DNA from: Pontiellaceae bacterium B1224
GTDB taxonomy: Bacteria > Verrucomicrobiota > Kiritimatiellia > Kiritimatiellales > Pontiellaceae
Direction of reading: 5' to 3'
NCBI GenBank assembly: GCA_029432815.1
Contig: JAROBA010000001.1
Coordinates: forward strand, 62,001-126,000
Length of the DNA stretch: 64,000 bases
Part shown: one piece after another, positions 16,509 to 25,361 of the stretch
How positions within the stretch are numbered: position 1 is the first letter of the stretch
How the letters are laid out: each line of letters starts with the position of its first letter
The notes under the pieces: model-generated
What the model was told of the DNA's origin: nothing
Databases searched by the model: none
The model's input: only the letters and a program-made list of their open reading frames with translations
Made by a program: the position numbers and the translations under genes

Positions 16509-18761
16509 TTAGGCTCGAGCGCTGATTTCGCTCTGGATGGTGCGGCTGAGTTCCCGCCAATCGATCGGTTTAGACATATAAGCAGCATGTCCCAATTTGC
16601 GCAGGTCCTCGCCTTCGACTTTATCCATAAAACCGCTGCACAGAATAGCCGGTATATCCTTGCGAATTTCCAGCGCAGCTTTAATGAGGGCATGGCCGTT
16701 GCTTTCCGGCATGCTGTAATCTGTAATCAGCACATCGAAGCTGGCAGGATCCTGTCTGAAGATTTCCAGGGCCCGCCGCCCATTTGTGGCCGTGACGACC
16801 GAGTAGCCAAAGGATTCCAGAATTTCGCGTCCCATGGAAAGAATCGCTTCATCATCATCAACAAAAAGAAGGCGGCCGCACCCAACCGGAACCGATTTCT
16901 CTTCTGCCGTTTCTTTCTGCTGTACCGAATCCATCAGCAAGGGAAAATAGAGGGTAAATATAGTGCCGAGACCTTCCTCGCTGATTACACTGATTTCGCC
17001 ACGATGCTTCCGAACAATACCATGCACAATTGAGAGCCCGAACCCAGTTCCCTCCCCTTTTTTCTTGGTCGTAAAATAAGGTTCAAAAATACGTTCCACC
17101 ACCTCCGGCGGCATCCCGCACCCCGTGTCTTTAACCGTGATACACGCATAGTAGCCGGGCTCAAGTTCCACCGTTTGTTCATCCGGCTTCCGGTTGAGAA
17201 TTTCAACCTGCCCGAGTGAAACACTCAGCTTCCCCTGCTGTTCTTTAGCCAATGCATGGGCGGCATTGGTGCAGAGATTAATCATCACCTGCTGAAGCTG
17301 TGTTGTATCTCCAAGAATCGGACCGCATGATTCATCAATATCGAGATCTACAATAATATTCTTTTTCATGGTGGTCTGAACCATACTCAAAGAATCATCG
17401 ATAATCGGCTGCAGTTCCAATGGTTGGAACTCCTGCTCATCCTGCCGACTGAAGGTTAGAATCTGACGCACAAGCTTCGTGGCACGGTCTCCGGCTTTGA
17501 CAATTTCTTTGAGATAGCCATAGACCTTGCTCTCTTCATCCACCGAGTTCATGCACAGCGCCACATATCCAAGGATTGCAGTCAGAATATTATTAAAGTC
17601 GTGCGAAACCCCGCCGGCCAATTCGCCGATGGCGTTCATTTTCTGCTGCTGGCGCAGATGCTTTTCAATTTCCCGCTCCTGCGTGATATCGCGGCTGATC
17701 GAAACATAGTTGATCATCTTATCCCCATCACCCCGGATCGGATAAATTACCGCTTCCTCAATATATAGGCTGCCGTCTTTCTTCTTATTGATTAGCTCGC
17801 CGGCCCATGTATGGCCTCCTGATATCGTGGTCCAGAGTTTCTCAAAAAATGAAGACTCGTGTTTCCCGCTATTCAGAACGTCCGGACGTTGCCCGACCAC
17901 TTCCTCGGGAGAATAGCCCGATATTTCTTCAAATGCGGCGTTTACATACTGAATAATACCGTTCACATCTGTGATCATGATGGACTCCGTCGACTGCTCA
18001 ACAGCCACTGCCAGGCGTTTCATTTCCTGTTCCATCTCAATACGCTTGGTCAGATCCCGGCTGATACCGATCATACCGGTCGATCCGGCAGCCGATTCAA
18101 GATATGGAATCTTGACCGTCTCATGATAGACCTGCTGGCCGCCGGACGAAGTCACCCAGCCTTCGGTTTGAAGGGTTTTACCGTTCGCCAGGACGCGAAG
18201 ATCTTCCATGTGCATCTTCTTCGCCTGCTCAGCCGGCAAAACATCGGTTGAGCTGCTGGCATAAATTTGGTCCGGTTCCGTTCCGACAAACCGGGCATAG
18301 GCCGAGTTGCATCCCAAATACATCCCGCGGCTGTCTTTCATATAAATCGGATCCGGAATGGAGTCGATCAGGCAATATAACAGTGCCTGTTGCTCAACCA
18401 GGCGGCGGCCCACCTGAATACGGGCAAGCAGCTCTCCACTGTCGAACGGTTTTTTAATGAAGTCATCAGCTCCCGCAGCAAAACCTTCCAGCACATCTTC
18501 TTTATCCGTTTTCGCCGTCAGCAGGATTATATAAACCGGAATAGGACTGTCGATTTTCCGAATCTTCCGACAGAGCTCAATACCGCTTATACCAGGCATC
18601 ATCCAGTCGATCAGAGCCAGTTTGGGCGGATCATCCTGCTGTAGAACATCCCAGGCCACATCCCCGTTTTCAACAGCGATCACTTCATAACCGGCCTTGC
18701 TCAGCGTTTTCTTTAACAGGGTACGAGAGAACGCATTGTCCTCGGCTATCAGAATCTTCAT
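16509..18761 (-). CDS. Hybrid sensor histidine kinase (REC-PAS-PAS-HisKA-HATPase-REC)
   Basis: A 750-residue soluble protein without membrane segments. Domains in order: receiver (1-120; Asp in LIDWMMPG, Lys in IKKPF), PAS (about 130-240), PAS/PAC (about 245-360), HisKA with the phospho-acceptor His in GGVSHDFNNI (about 390), HATPase (N box INLCTNAAHAL, G1 DTGCGMP, G2 GTGFGLSIV), and a C-terminal receiver (VDDDEAI, LITDYSMP, MSKPID). All catalytic residues look intact. The N-terminal REC suggests input from another kinase. The output partner is not nearby. ATG has GGAG upstream. Confidence 0.92.
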   Translation of the reverse strand: MKILIAEDNAFSRTLLKKTLSKAGYEVIAVENGDVAWDVLQQDDPPKLALIDWMMPGISGIELCRKIRKIDSPIPVYIILLTAKTDKEDVLEGFAAGADDFIKKPFDSGELLARIQVGRRLVEQQALLYCLIDSIPDPIYMKDSRGMYLGCNSAYARFVGTEPDQIYASSSTDVLPAEQAKKMHMEDLRVLANGKTLQTEGWVTSSGGQQVYHETVKIPYLESAAGSTGMIGISRDLTKRIEMEQEMKRLAVAVEQSTESIMITDVNGIIQYVNAAFEEISGYSPEEVVGQRPDVLNSGKHESSFFEKLWTTISGGHTWAGELINKKKDGSLYIEEAVIYPIRGDGDKMINYVSISRDITQEREIEKHLRQQQKMNAIGELAGGVSHDFNNILTAILGYVALCMNSVDEESKVYGYLKEIVKAGDRATKLVRQILTFSRQDEQEFQPLELQPIIDDSLSMVQTTMKKNIIVDLDIDESCGPILGDTTQLQQVMINLCTNAAHALAKEQQGKLSVSLGQVEILNRKPDEQTVELEPGYYACITVKDTGCGMPPEVVERIFEPYFTTKKKGEGTGFGLSIVHGIVRKHRGEISVISEEGLGTIFTLYFPLLMDSVQQKETAEEKSVPVGCGRLLFVDDDEAILSMGREILESFGYSVVTATNGRRALEIFRQDPASFDVLITDYSMPESNGHALIKAALEIRKDIPAILCSGFMDKVEGEDLRKLGHAAYMSKPIDWRELSRTIQSEISARA

Positions 18762-18882
18762 ATACAGGTCTCCAAAGGGAGCGGACAGGAAGCCCTATCC
18801 TCTTTATATCTAGCTCCATTTAGAAGAATTGTCGCAAATCACCGAAAGGGGTTCAAACGTTTTTAAGTATAAGAGAAGGTAT

Positions 18883-18912
18883 AAAAAAAACGCTCTGCGC
18901 GAACAGAACGTT
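18883..18912 (-). terminator. Rho-independent terminator after the NifU-like gene
   Basis: On the minus strand AACGTTCTG and CAGAGCGTT form a 9-bp stem (one G-T pair) with a 5-base loop, followed by eight T. It lies about 30 bp after the stop; a copy of the 15-bp palindrome (18923-18937) lies between. Confidence 0.85.
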
Positions 18913-18943
18913 TCTAATTGGTTTCCAACGATTGGAAAACGGT

Positions 18944-19192
18944 TTACATATGAACCGTATCGTCAACCACTTCCTTCACGGCAGGGATACGTTCCTTCAG
19001 AAGGGTTTCAATACCATTTTTCATGGTCATTCGGGCTCCAGGGCAACCCTTGCATCCGCCTTCGAGTTCAATGAATACGACACCGTGTTCCACTTTGGTC
19101 ACCACTCCACCGCCGCCATGCGACGCCAGCGCAGGAGAAACTTCTTCCTGCATAACCACATTTACGGCTTCAAGAATTTCCTGATCTGTCAT
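18944..19192 (-). CDS. NifU-like (Nfu) Fe-S cluster scaffold protein
   Basis: An 82-residue single-domain protein corresponding to the C-terminal NifU domain. The Cys pair in GGCKGCPGA binds a bridging [4Fe-4S] cluster that is passed to client enzymes. The preceding ALASHGGGV block is also typical. Start: AAGGAAAC ahead of ATG. No other Fe-S assembly gene is adjacent, but lipoyl synthase, a radical-SAM enzyme that consumes clusters and is a known Nfu client in other bacteria, is 1.7 kb away. Confidence 0.92.
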   Translation of the reverse strand: MTDQEILEAVNVVMQEEVSPALASHGGGGVVTKVEHGVVFIELEGGCKGCPGARMTMKNGIETLLKERIPAVKEVVDDTVHM

Positions 19193-19284
19193 GATTGTTT
19201 CCTTTTCTTTAGATGAAATTGACTTAACTGACTTTAATCCCTACTACTTTCCTTCGACTTTAACAAGCAAACGGGCGGCTATTT

Positions 19285-20199
19285 ATGATCGGATATATCC
19301 TGAACATTCTTAAAGGAGCACTGATGGGGGCGGCAAACGTTATCCCCGGAGTTTCCGGCGGAACCATGGCCCTGCTAACCGGCATCTTTGAGAAACTGAT
19401 TAATACCATCAAATCCTTTGACTTCACTGCCATCAAATTAGCATGCAGCTTTAAATTTAAAGAACTCTTTGAGCATATTGACTTTAAATTTCTCTCCGCC
19501 ATCGGCATCGGAGTCATCGGCAGTATTCTTACGGTAGCCCGCATCCTGGAGTACCTTTTCGAACATCATGCGCTCTACGTCTGGGCTTTCTTCTTCGGTC
19601 TGATTTTGGCTTCCGTCTATTTTGTCGGGAAAAAGATTAAACAACGTAGTATTCCTGTTTTCCTGCTTTTTGCGGTCGGCACTGCCATCGCCGTTGCAAT
19701 TGCCTTCATGGAACCGGCCGCACGCAACGAATCCATCCCCTATCTGATTCTCTGCGGCGCGGTCGCCATGTGCAGCATGATTCTGCCCGGTCTTTCGGGT
19801 TCCTTCGTTCTACTGCTGATGGGGAATTACGAACTGGTGATGATTGAAGCGGTGAATACATTCAACTTAAAAATAATCATTCCCATGGGCGTTGGCGCGG
19901 CAGGTGGACTGGTTGTTTTTTCACGACTTCTTTCCTGGGTCTTTAAAAAATTTCACGACCAGACTATTGCCCTGCTAACCGGTTTCATCTTCGGATCACT
20001 GGCCATTCTCTGGCCGTGGAAAGATGCCATCATTCAAACCTTCCCAAAAGGCGATGAACTTAAAGAGAAAGTGGTAGGCTATGACTATGCCCTGCCCGAG
20101 CTTAATACCGAAACCGGTATCGCTATCGCCATCATGCTGGCCGGCATTATCATCATTGCCCTGGTCGAAACTCTGGCCGGGAAAAAGACTATCGACTAA
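19285..20199 (+). CDS. DUF368 membrane protein (PopT-like undecaprenyl-phosphate translocase family)
   Basis: A 304-residue polytopic membrane protein of about 8-9 hydrophobic segments. The family hallmark is GALMGAANVIPGVSGGTMALLTG at residues 10-32, repeated in part as MILPGLSGSFVLLLMG (about 165-180). The two halves are pseudo-symmetric. DUF368 members have been shown to recycle the C55-P lipid carrier across the membrane in some bacteria, supporting wall and polysaccharide synthesis. Assignment by motif is firm; the function here is inferred. The Shine-Dalgarno is weak. The gene ends 11 bp inside the convergent glycosyltransferase gene. Confidence 0.9.
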   Translation: MIGYILNILKGALMGAANVIPGVSGGTMALLTGIFEKLINTIKSFDFTAIKLACSFKFKELFEHIDFKFLSAIGIGVIGSILTVARILEYLFEHHALYVWAFFFGLILASVYFVGKKIKQRSIPVFLLFAVGTAIAVAIAFMEPAARNESIPYLILCGAVAMCSMILPGLSGSFVLLLMGNYELVMIEAVNTFNLKIIIPMGVGAAGGLVVFSRLLSWVFKKFHDQTIALLTGFIFGSLAILWPWKDAIIQTFPKGDELKEKVVGYDYALPELNTETGIAIAIMLAGIIIIALVETLAGKKTID

Positions 20200-20926
20200 C
20201 TTTCAGCGCCGCTTCTGCTTCTTTTCGTGCGGCAAAAAAGTGATGTTTCACCACGCCGAACAGAAGCCAGGCATCCTGAATAGGCGCTACATGGCTCCGG
20301 CGTTTGCGGTTATAAATGGTTGATATGCGTACCGAATCTATACGAATACGCCGCACTGCAGCATGGACCAGCACATCAAACTCAAACGCAAAACGAGTCT
20401 CCGCACTAAGGATGAAAGGAAGAACATCCGATCTATAAAAACGATATCCGCACGGCGGATCAGCCACATAAATTTTAACCAACCGGTTCAACACCCAGGC
20501 CATGAAACGGTTTGTATAGCGCCGAACCAACGGCATATCCTGTATATCCGACATCCGATTTCCAATGAGAACCGGAATTCCTGTACGTCGATAAGCATCC
20601 AGAAAGCGGGAAATCTCGGCCGGGTCATGCTGACCATCACCATCAATCACAATCACAGCATCGAACTGCTTTTCATGAACCCGCTTGAAACCGCGATTCA
20701 GCGATGCGCCCTTTCCCTGGTTGGTCCCGTTTTTCAGAACAACGGCACCGCACTCTTCCGCAATCTGAGCAGTTGCATCGGACGAACCGTCATCAACTAC
20801 AATCACTTCATTAGGATGCTGATCCAACGCAGAACGGACAACATTACCGATCTGCTCTTCCTCATTGAATGCGCAGATAAGCACACAGAACGTCTCAAGC
20901 GTCTTCGTACTGTTGCCGTTTTCCAT
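20189..20926 (-). CDS. Family 2 glycosyltransferase (dolichol-P-mannose synthase-like)
   Basis: 245 residues with a GT-A fold. CAFNEEEQIG starts the nucleotide-binding strand, VVDDGSSDAT binds the nucleotide, and VIDGDGQHDP holds the DxD-type metal site. PPCGYRFYRSDVL and RFAFEFDVLVHA are typical of polyprenyl-phosphate sugar transferases. The C-terminus lacks the two membrane helices of DPM1-type enzymes but has a hydrophobic stretch near FGVVKHHFF. The substrate is unknown. The ATG lies inside a copy of the 15-bp palindrome (20921-20935). It is convergent with the DUF368 gene; a link through lipid carriers is only suggestive. Confidence 0.88.
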   Translation of the reverse strand: MENGNSTKTLETFCVLICAFNEEEQIGNVVRSALDQHPNEVIVVDDGSSDATAQIAEECGAVVLKNGTNQGKGASLNRGFKRVHEKQFDAVIVIDGDGQHDPAEISRFLDAYRRTGIPVLIGNRMSDIQDMPLVRRYTNRFMAWVLNRLVKIYVADPPCGYRFYRSDVLPFILSAETRFAFEFDVLVHAAVRRIRIDSVRISTIYNRKRRSHVAPIQDAWLLFGVVKHHFFAARKEAEAALKVSR

Positions 20927-20942
20927 GAGTTGGAAACTCCAA

Positions 20943-21821
20943 TCAGGGGGTAATCATTTTATCGGCACGGTAGGACGAGCGCACCAAAGGCCCCGATGCC
21001 ACCGCATCAAACCCAATTTCATAGGCCGCGTCTTCAAAGTCAACAAACTCTTTCGGAGTTACAAAGCGTTTGGTATGCGCGTGGTCCCGCGTCGGAGCCA
21101 TATACTGCCCAATCGTCAGCAAACGAACGCCATGATTATAGATATCCTGCAGGCATTCCATGACTTCTTCATTGGTTTCACCAAGTCCCAGCATAATACC
21201 GGTTTTCACCTTGATAGAGCCGTCACCATATTCAGAGGCCATCTTCAGTATGCTCAGAGAGCGTTCATAGGTGGCACCGGAGCGAATCGCTCGCTGTAAT
21301 CGTTTCACAGTTTCCACATTGTGATTAAACACAATCGGGCCAGCGTCCAGCACCTTATAAAGCGATTCTTTCCGACCCCAGAAATCAGGAGTCAGAACCT
21401 CAACCGTGAGGCCGGGTACGCGCTCTTTCACCGCAGTAATCGTCTGGGCAAAAATTTCAGCACCACCATCCAGCACGTCGTCACGCGTCACACTGGTAAT
21501 CACCACATGCTTAAGATTCATTTTTTCGACGGCATCCGCCACCCGTTGCGGCTCTTCCAGATCCAGTCCGACCGGCTTTCCGGTCGCAATCGAGCAGAAA
21601 CGGCAATCACGAGTGCAGATGTTACCGAGGATCATCACGGTAGCCGTACCGTGGTTCCAACACTCATGACGGTTCGGGCATTTTGCATCTTCGCAAACGG
21701 TATTAAGACCGTTTTTCTTCAAAGCATTATGGGTTTCAGAATATTCTTTATCGGTCTGGATCGGACGTCGCATCCAGCTCGGAATTCGGGCAGGTCGTAC
21801 AGCATCTGTTGGTTCGTTCAT
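20943..21821 (-). CDS. lipA: Lipoyl synthase
   Basis: A 292-residue radical-SAM enzyme that inserts two sulfurs into octanoyl-ACP-bound or protein-bound octanoyl groups. The auxiliary cluster motif CEDAKCPNRHEC (C-x4-C-x5-C) and the radical-SAM motif CTRDCRFC are both complete. Late motifs are LGETNEEV and GQYMAPTRDH, and the conserved Ser near the C-terminus is in SGPLVRSSYRA. The length is normal. GGAGAAAC precedes the ATG. It is 16 bp upstream of the glycosyltransferase gene on the same strand, so co-transcription is possible. Confidence 0.96.
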   Translation of the reverse strand: MNEPTDAVRPARIPSWMRRPIQTDKEYSETHNALKKNGLNTVCEDAKCPNRHECWNHGTATVMILGNICTRDCRFCSIATGKPVGLDLEEPQRVADAVEKMNLKHVVITSVTRDDVLDGGAEIFAQTITAVKERVPGLTVEVLTPDFWGRKESLYKVLDAGPIVFNHNVETVKRLQRAIRSGATYERSLSILKMASEYGDGSIKVKTGIMLGLGETNEEVMECLQDIYNHGVRLLTIGQYMAPTRDHAHTKRFVTPKEFVDFEDAAYEIGFDAVASGPLVRSSYRADKMITP

Positions 21822-22018
21822 CTATGTTTCTCCGGTTCACCCCAGAAATAATCCCCTGAATCATGTGTGATAAATCAGCAGGGAACATAGCAGAACCCTC
21901 GCACGGGAAAACAAAATTCATCGTAAAGTAACGGTTTCGAATCGCGGTGTGTGCAAAATAAGATAGCAAATTTACGGATGCAGCATATTCCTGATATTCT
22001 CGAATGCTGTCTAAAAAG

Positions 22019-22103
22019 TGGTGCCGGAGGTGGGACTCGAACCCACACAGATTTCTCCGCGGGATTTTGAATCCCGTGCGTCTACCGATTTCGCCACTCC
22101 GGC
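22019..22103 (-). tRNA. tRNA-Leu (anticodon CAA)
   Basis: On the minus strand the acceptor arm GCCGGAG pairs with CTCCGGC and the D arm contains GGTAGACGC. The anticodon stem-loop CGGGA-TTCAAAA-TCCCG reads CAA (codon UUG), a long variable arm follows, and the T arm contains GGTTCGAGTCC. The ACCA end is encoded (22019-22022). The class II structure with long variable arm fits tRNA-Leu. Confidence 0.95.
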
Positions 22104-22189
22104 ATGAGTAGGAAAGACGAGGAAGATAGCAAAATGCTGGGGTTTGGCAATAGCTTTTGAAGTGTTAATCTCCATGCGTTCTGCATTTC

Positions 22190-23272
22190 TTAAAGAAGGG
22201 CCTCGTAGGAACCCTTTTCACGAAGTGCCACAACCATTTTTTTGATATCCTGCGCGCGGTCTTTGGGGCAGACGAGCGTTACACCATCCGCCTGAACGAC
22301 AATGAGATCTTTTACACCGATTACTGCAGTTAGATGGTCTTTGGAGAGAATAATATTGTTTCCCGCATCCAAAGTTTCCACCTGTCCAATCGGAGTGTTT
22401 CCGGCTTCATCCTGCTCGAAATGACTTTCGAGTGCTGGCCAGGCACCGACATCGTCCCAGTAGAATGTGCCGCAGGCCATCACAATATTATCGGCTTTTT
22501 CCATAAGCGCATAGTCCACAGATATTTTTCCAAGGTCTGGATATGTTGCATCCATGCCCTTGGTAATATTTCCGTCTTTAGCATAGCCGGTCAGCGTATC
22601 CATGAGCGTTCGCATTTCCGGGCAGTGATCCCCGAATGCTTTTTCCAATGCCTGGACGGACCAGATAAACATACCGGAGTTCCAGAAAAATCGTCCGGTT
22701 TCCAAATATTCCGTTGCAACGGCTTCGTCCGGTTTCTCGACAAAACGTACGGCCTTTTTGAATTCGACTTTTTCAGCCGTTTGAAAATCCGCACCGGATT
22801 CAATGTAACCGAAACCGGTGGCCGGATAGGTGGGTTTGATTCCAATGGTCACGAGAATATCGTTTTCTGCGGCAAGGTCCATGCCTCCCTTAAGTGTATT
22901 GGAGAAAATATCGAGATCCCCCATCACCTGATCAGCGGTCAGCACCGCAAAAACACCGTTTTCATCTTTGGCTTTTACCAAGGCACCGCCGCAGGCAACT
23001 GCAGCGGCCGTGTCGCGCCCGATGGGTTCGCCGATCACGTTTCCCGGCGGTAGTAGCGGAGCAGCTTCGCGGGTAGCCTCGATCAGGTCAGCATTCGTGA
23101 CCACAAATACATTTTCCGGCGGAACCAGTCCATTCAGACGATCAACGGCCTGTGCAATCAGCGGCTTGTCGCCAACCAAAGCCAATAATTGCTTTGGATG
23201 TTTAGAGGTACTGAGCGGCCAGAAACGTTCGCCCTTACCGCCGGCCATGATTACAGCATATCTTCCGCCCAT
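22190..23272 (-). CDS. manC: Mannose-1-phosphate guanylyltransferase
   Basis: About 360 residues. It makes GDP-mannose from mannose-1-P and GTP for glycoconjugates. The nucleotidyltransferase signature is IMAGGKGERFWPLSTSKHPKQ split over residues 8-28. Others are EPIGRDTAAAV, LTADQVMGD, TGFGYIE, VEKPD, FWNSGMFIW and the late WDDVGAW. Only the nucleotidyltransferase part is present; no PMI cupin domain follows, so it is a type II single-function enzyme. ATG at 23272 follows AAGGTG; a GTG three codons upstream is the alternative. It may supply the sugar transferases elsewhere in this region. Confidence 0.93.
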   Translation of the reverse strand: MGGRYAVIMAGGKGERFWPLSTSKHPKQLLALVGDKPLIAQAVDRLNGLVPPENVFVVTNADLIEATREAAPLLPPGNVIGEPIGRDTAAAVACGGALVKAKDENGVFAVLTADQVMGDLDIFSNTLKGGMDLAAENDILVTIGIKPTYPATGFGYIESGADFQTAEKVEFKKAVRFVEKPDEAVATEYLETGRFFWNSGMFIWSVQALEKAFGDHCPEMRTLMDTLTGYAKDGNITKGMDATYPDLGKISVDYALMEKADNIVMACGTFYWDDVGAWPALESHFEQDEAGNTPIGQVETLDAGNNIILSKDHLTAVIGVKDLIVVQADGVTLVCPKDRAQDIKKMVVALREKGSYEALL

Positions 23273-23301
23273 CAACTTCACCTTAACGTTAATTATTCTA
23301 C

Positions 23302-24108
23302 CTAAATCTCTTTAACTGCATCCACCATACGCTTAACAAAAGCGGCCGCATTGGCGCGCCCTTCTGAAGTGTGGGGATTATTGTGAAAAGCATTTACGAT
23401 CGCACTTCCGACAACGACTGCATCGGCGAGTTGCGCGGCATCGCGTGCCTGCTCCGGTGTACCAATACCAAATCCAAGCGCCACCGGCAAATTCGACTTT
23501 TCTTTAATCCGCGCTACGAGCGCTCCGGCTCCTGTTGCAATTTCAGCCTGAACCCCGGTCACTCCTTCGCGCGACACACAGTAGATGAATCCATTCGCCT
23601 GCCTGACAATCTTCTGAATCCGTTCATCCGGTGTGGTTGGGGTCACCAATTGAATCGCATTAAGTGCATTCTGAGTCAGCGCCTTGCGATAGGGTTTTGC
23701 CTCTTCCAACGGCAAGTCCAGCAAAAGAAATCCATCGATTCCAGCCTGCGCGGCCGCTTCGATCGACTGGTCAAACCCCCGTGCCAGCAGTGTATTCATA
23801 TATGCATAATAAATAATGGGAAGTTCCGAACGCTCCCTGATCTTAGAGATGCAATTCATGCAGCCATCAAACGTAGCGCCGGCTTCCAGCGCCCGGGTTG
23901 CGGCTTCCTGGTTTACGCGCCCATCTGCAAGCGGATCAGAAAATGGCAGTGCGAGTTCCATGACATCAACACCGGCATCCTCCAAACGTAATACCTGATC
24001 CACGGTATCTTCCAGGTTAGGATCCCCGGCAGAAAGATAGCCGATAAAGCCCTTTTTACCCTGCTTACTTAATTCCAAAAATTTGCGATCAACTCTGGTT
24101 TTTTTCAT
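23302..24108 (-). CDS. trpA: Tryptophan synthase alpha subunit
   Basis: A 268-residue TIM barrel of normal length that cleaves indole-3-glycerol phosphate to indole and G3P. Catalytic Glu is in VMELALPFSDPLADG and catalytic Asp in GFLLLDLPLEE. The phosphate-binding loop is FGIGTPEQ and VVVGSAIV. AGGAAAAT precedes the ATG. trpB and other trp genes are not in the window; trpA is followed after 29 bp by manC, an unusual partner. Confidence 0.96.
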   Translation of the reverse strand: MKKTRVDRKFLELSKQGKKGFIGYLSAGDPNLEDTVDQVLRLEDAGVDVMELALPFSDPLADGRVNQEAATRALEAGATFDGCMNCISKIRERSELPIIYYAYMNTLLARGFDQSIEAAAQAGIDGFLLLDLPLEEAKPYRKALTQNALNAIQLVTPTTPDERIQKIVRQANGFIYCVSREGVTGVQAEIATGAGALVARIKEKSNLPVALGFGIGTPEQARDAAQLADAVVVGSAIVNAFHNNPHTSEGRANAAAFVKRMVDAVKEI

Positions 24109-24150
24109 GGATTTTCCTGTTTAGAACTAAGCCGGTAATTCTACGGATTT

Positions 24151-24165
24151 TTCCAATCATTGGAA
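24151..24165. repeat. 15-bp palindrome TTCCAATCATTGGAA
   Basis: An exact copy of the commonest form of the dispersed palindrome (identical copies at 3579, 8581 and 62263). It stands between exbD and trpA. Confidence 0.9.
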
Positions 24166-24202
24166 GCCCGACGCAGGAAAAAGTATGTGATGAGCTCATG
24201 TT

Positions 24203-24253
24203 TAGCGCCGCTTTCAGGTGCCTTTGCAGATTGGTGCCTGAAGACGGCACTAC
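24203..24253. repeat. REP-like inverted repeat over the exbD stop codon
   Basis: On the minus strand it starts GTAGTGCCG, continues with CTTCAGGCACC, and after a short loop returns as GGCACCTGAAAGCGGCGCTA. The TAG of the GTAG foot is the exbD stop codon. The other end has decayed to TTTAG. Confidence 0.65.
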
Positions 24254-24684
24254 ATTTCTTTTCGACTGAAACCCAATATGTCCACATCAGCTTTTGCACA
24301 GGCATCCATAACGTCAATAATCCGGTAATGCAAAGCATCCTGACTGGGGAGCAGGTTTACATGGAATTCCGATCCCTGCGTTGCAGCAACCCGGCGCAGC
24401 CCTGAAATCTCAACAATTAATTCCGGTAACTCTCGATCCTCACCCGAAAACTGTATGCCTTCAAGCTTCACGGAACCATCGGATTGGATTTCAATGAGCG
24501 CCTCAACCGGAATCTCCTTCATGATTCGTTTATCCGAAATGGGAATGACAAATGACAAATCGCCTTCCCGACGAATCAGCGATGCCGTGACCATGAAATA
24601 GACCAGCAGGAGAAAAACCACGTCAATCAATGACGCCACCTGCAATTTAATATCCAGCCTGTCATTCAACCCTGCCAATTTCAT
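24250..24684 (-). CDS. exbD: ExbD/TolR family protein, type B, copy 2
   Basis: 144 residues: short cytosolic N-terminus, one membrane helix (about 18-40) and a periplasmic domain. The conserved membrane Asp of the proton channel is D21 in ASLIDVVFLLLVYF. It is clearly paralogous to the type B protein at 25418-25852 (shared RIIDVMDACA, EIPVE and TASLI). ExbD proteins couple the proton gradient to envelope machines together with ExbB. No exbB is adjacent on this unit; the nearest is 1.6 kb upstream. It has its own leader with paired palindromes and AAGGAG, after a terminator. Confidence 0.9.
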   Translation of the reverse strand: MKLAGLNDRLDIKLQVASLIDVVFLLLVYFMVTASLIRREGDLSFVIPISDKRIMKEIPVEALIEIQSDGSVKLEGIQFSGEDRELPELIVEISGLRRVAATQGSEFHVNLLPSQDALHYRIIDVMDACAKADVDILGFSRKEM

Positions 24685-24786
24685 AACGATCTCCTTCCGA
24701 TATTTGGAACATAGAGGATACGTTTCCCAAGATTGGAACCTTTACAGAATAGTTCCAGAGGTTGGAATATTTCAGCGACTGGAACA
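24685..24786 (-). promoter_or_regulatory. Leader of exbD type B copy 2 with paired palindromes
   Basis: Lies between a terminator and AAGGAG/ATG. It contains two copies of the 15-bp palindrome class, at 24724-24738 and 24753-24767, start-to-start 29 bp. The same arrangement and much of the sequence recur at 25259-25361. This is a probable promoter/operator region, inferred from position. Confidence 0.45.
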
Positions 24787-24820
24787 GAAAAAAAGTCGCT
24801 CCAAAAGAATGGAACGACTT
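24787..24820 (-). terminator. Rho-independent terminator after exbD type A copy 2
   Basis: On the minus strand AAGTCGTTCC and GGAGCGACTT pair around an 8-base loop and run into seven T. It separates two exbD genes that would otherwise look like one operon. Confidence 0.9.
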
Positions 24821-24847
24821 CGAAACTATTCACGAAATTAAGGATTT

Positions 24848-25258
24848 CTACTCCTCAAAAACGGAATAGATCAGGTCCTGAGCACCAACTGCGGCACATG
24901 CAAGCGTGATCTGTTCATTCGTTTTATACTTCGTCTCGGAGTCGGCACGGATCAGGACGCGTAAATCAGGATCGGCATAGATTTCCATCTCAATCATATC
25001 CTGCACTTCCTCAATCGTCCTCGGGGTCGTATCAGACTGGATGAAAAACTTTTCATCTTTACTGACCGAAATCATCAGACGCCCTGTGGTATCGGGCGGT
25101 ACCTTTCCGTAGGCCGCCGTTGGGATCGCAACAGTAGGTTTCTCGTCAATGACCTGCGAAGCGACAATAAAGAAGATCAGTAACAGGAAGACCATGTCAA
25201 TCATCGGTGACATATCGAGTTCAAGATCTTCGCTGATACTCTTCTGATGCAGTCTCAT
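24848..25258 (-). CDS. exbD: ExbD/TolR family protein, type A, copy 2
   Basis: 136 residues with a single membrane helix whose proton-relay Asp is D21 in DMSPMIDMVFLLLIFF. Most of the protein matches copy 1 at 25859-26266 (shared IVASQVIDEKP, TTGRLMISVSKDEK, TPRTIEEVQDMIEM and the end YSVFEE). Differences are clustered at the N-terminus. It has its own leader and terminator. Role: proton-driven stator component with ExbB; the energised partner is unknown. Confidence 0.92.
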   Translation of the reverse strand: MRLHQKSISEDLELDMSPMIDMVFLLLIFFIVASQVIDEKPTVAIPTAAYGKVPPDTTGRLMISVSKDEKFFIQSDTTPRTIEEVQDMIEMEIYADPDLRVLIRADSETKYKTNEQITLACAAVGAQDLIYSVFEE

Positions 25259-25361
25259 AACGATCTCCTCAGGAAGTTAGGAACAAAGAGGATACGTTTC
25301 CAAAAGCCGGAACCTTTGCAGAAAAGTTCCAAGCATCGGAATATTTCTCAGACCGGAGCAT
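25259..25361 (-). promoter_or_regulatory. Leader of exbD type A copy 2 with paired palindromes
   Basis: Similar to 24685-24786: GAGGATACGTTTCC, then palindrome-like sites at 25298-25312 and 25327-25341, again 29 bp apart, and AGGAG before the ATG. This duplicated leader suggests separate, co-ordinated expression of the second exbD pair. Confidence 0.45.
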
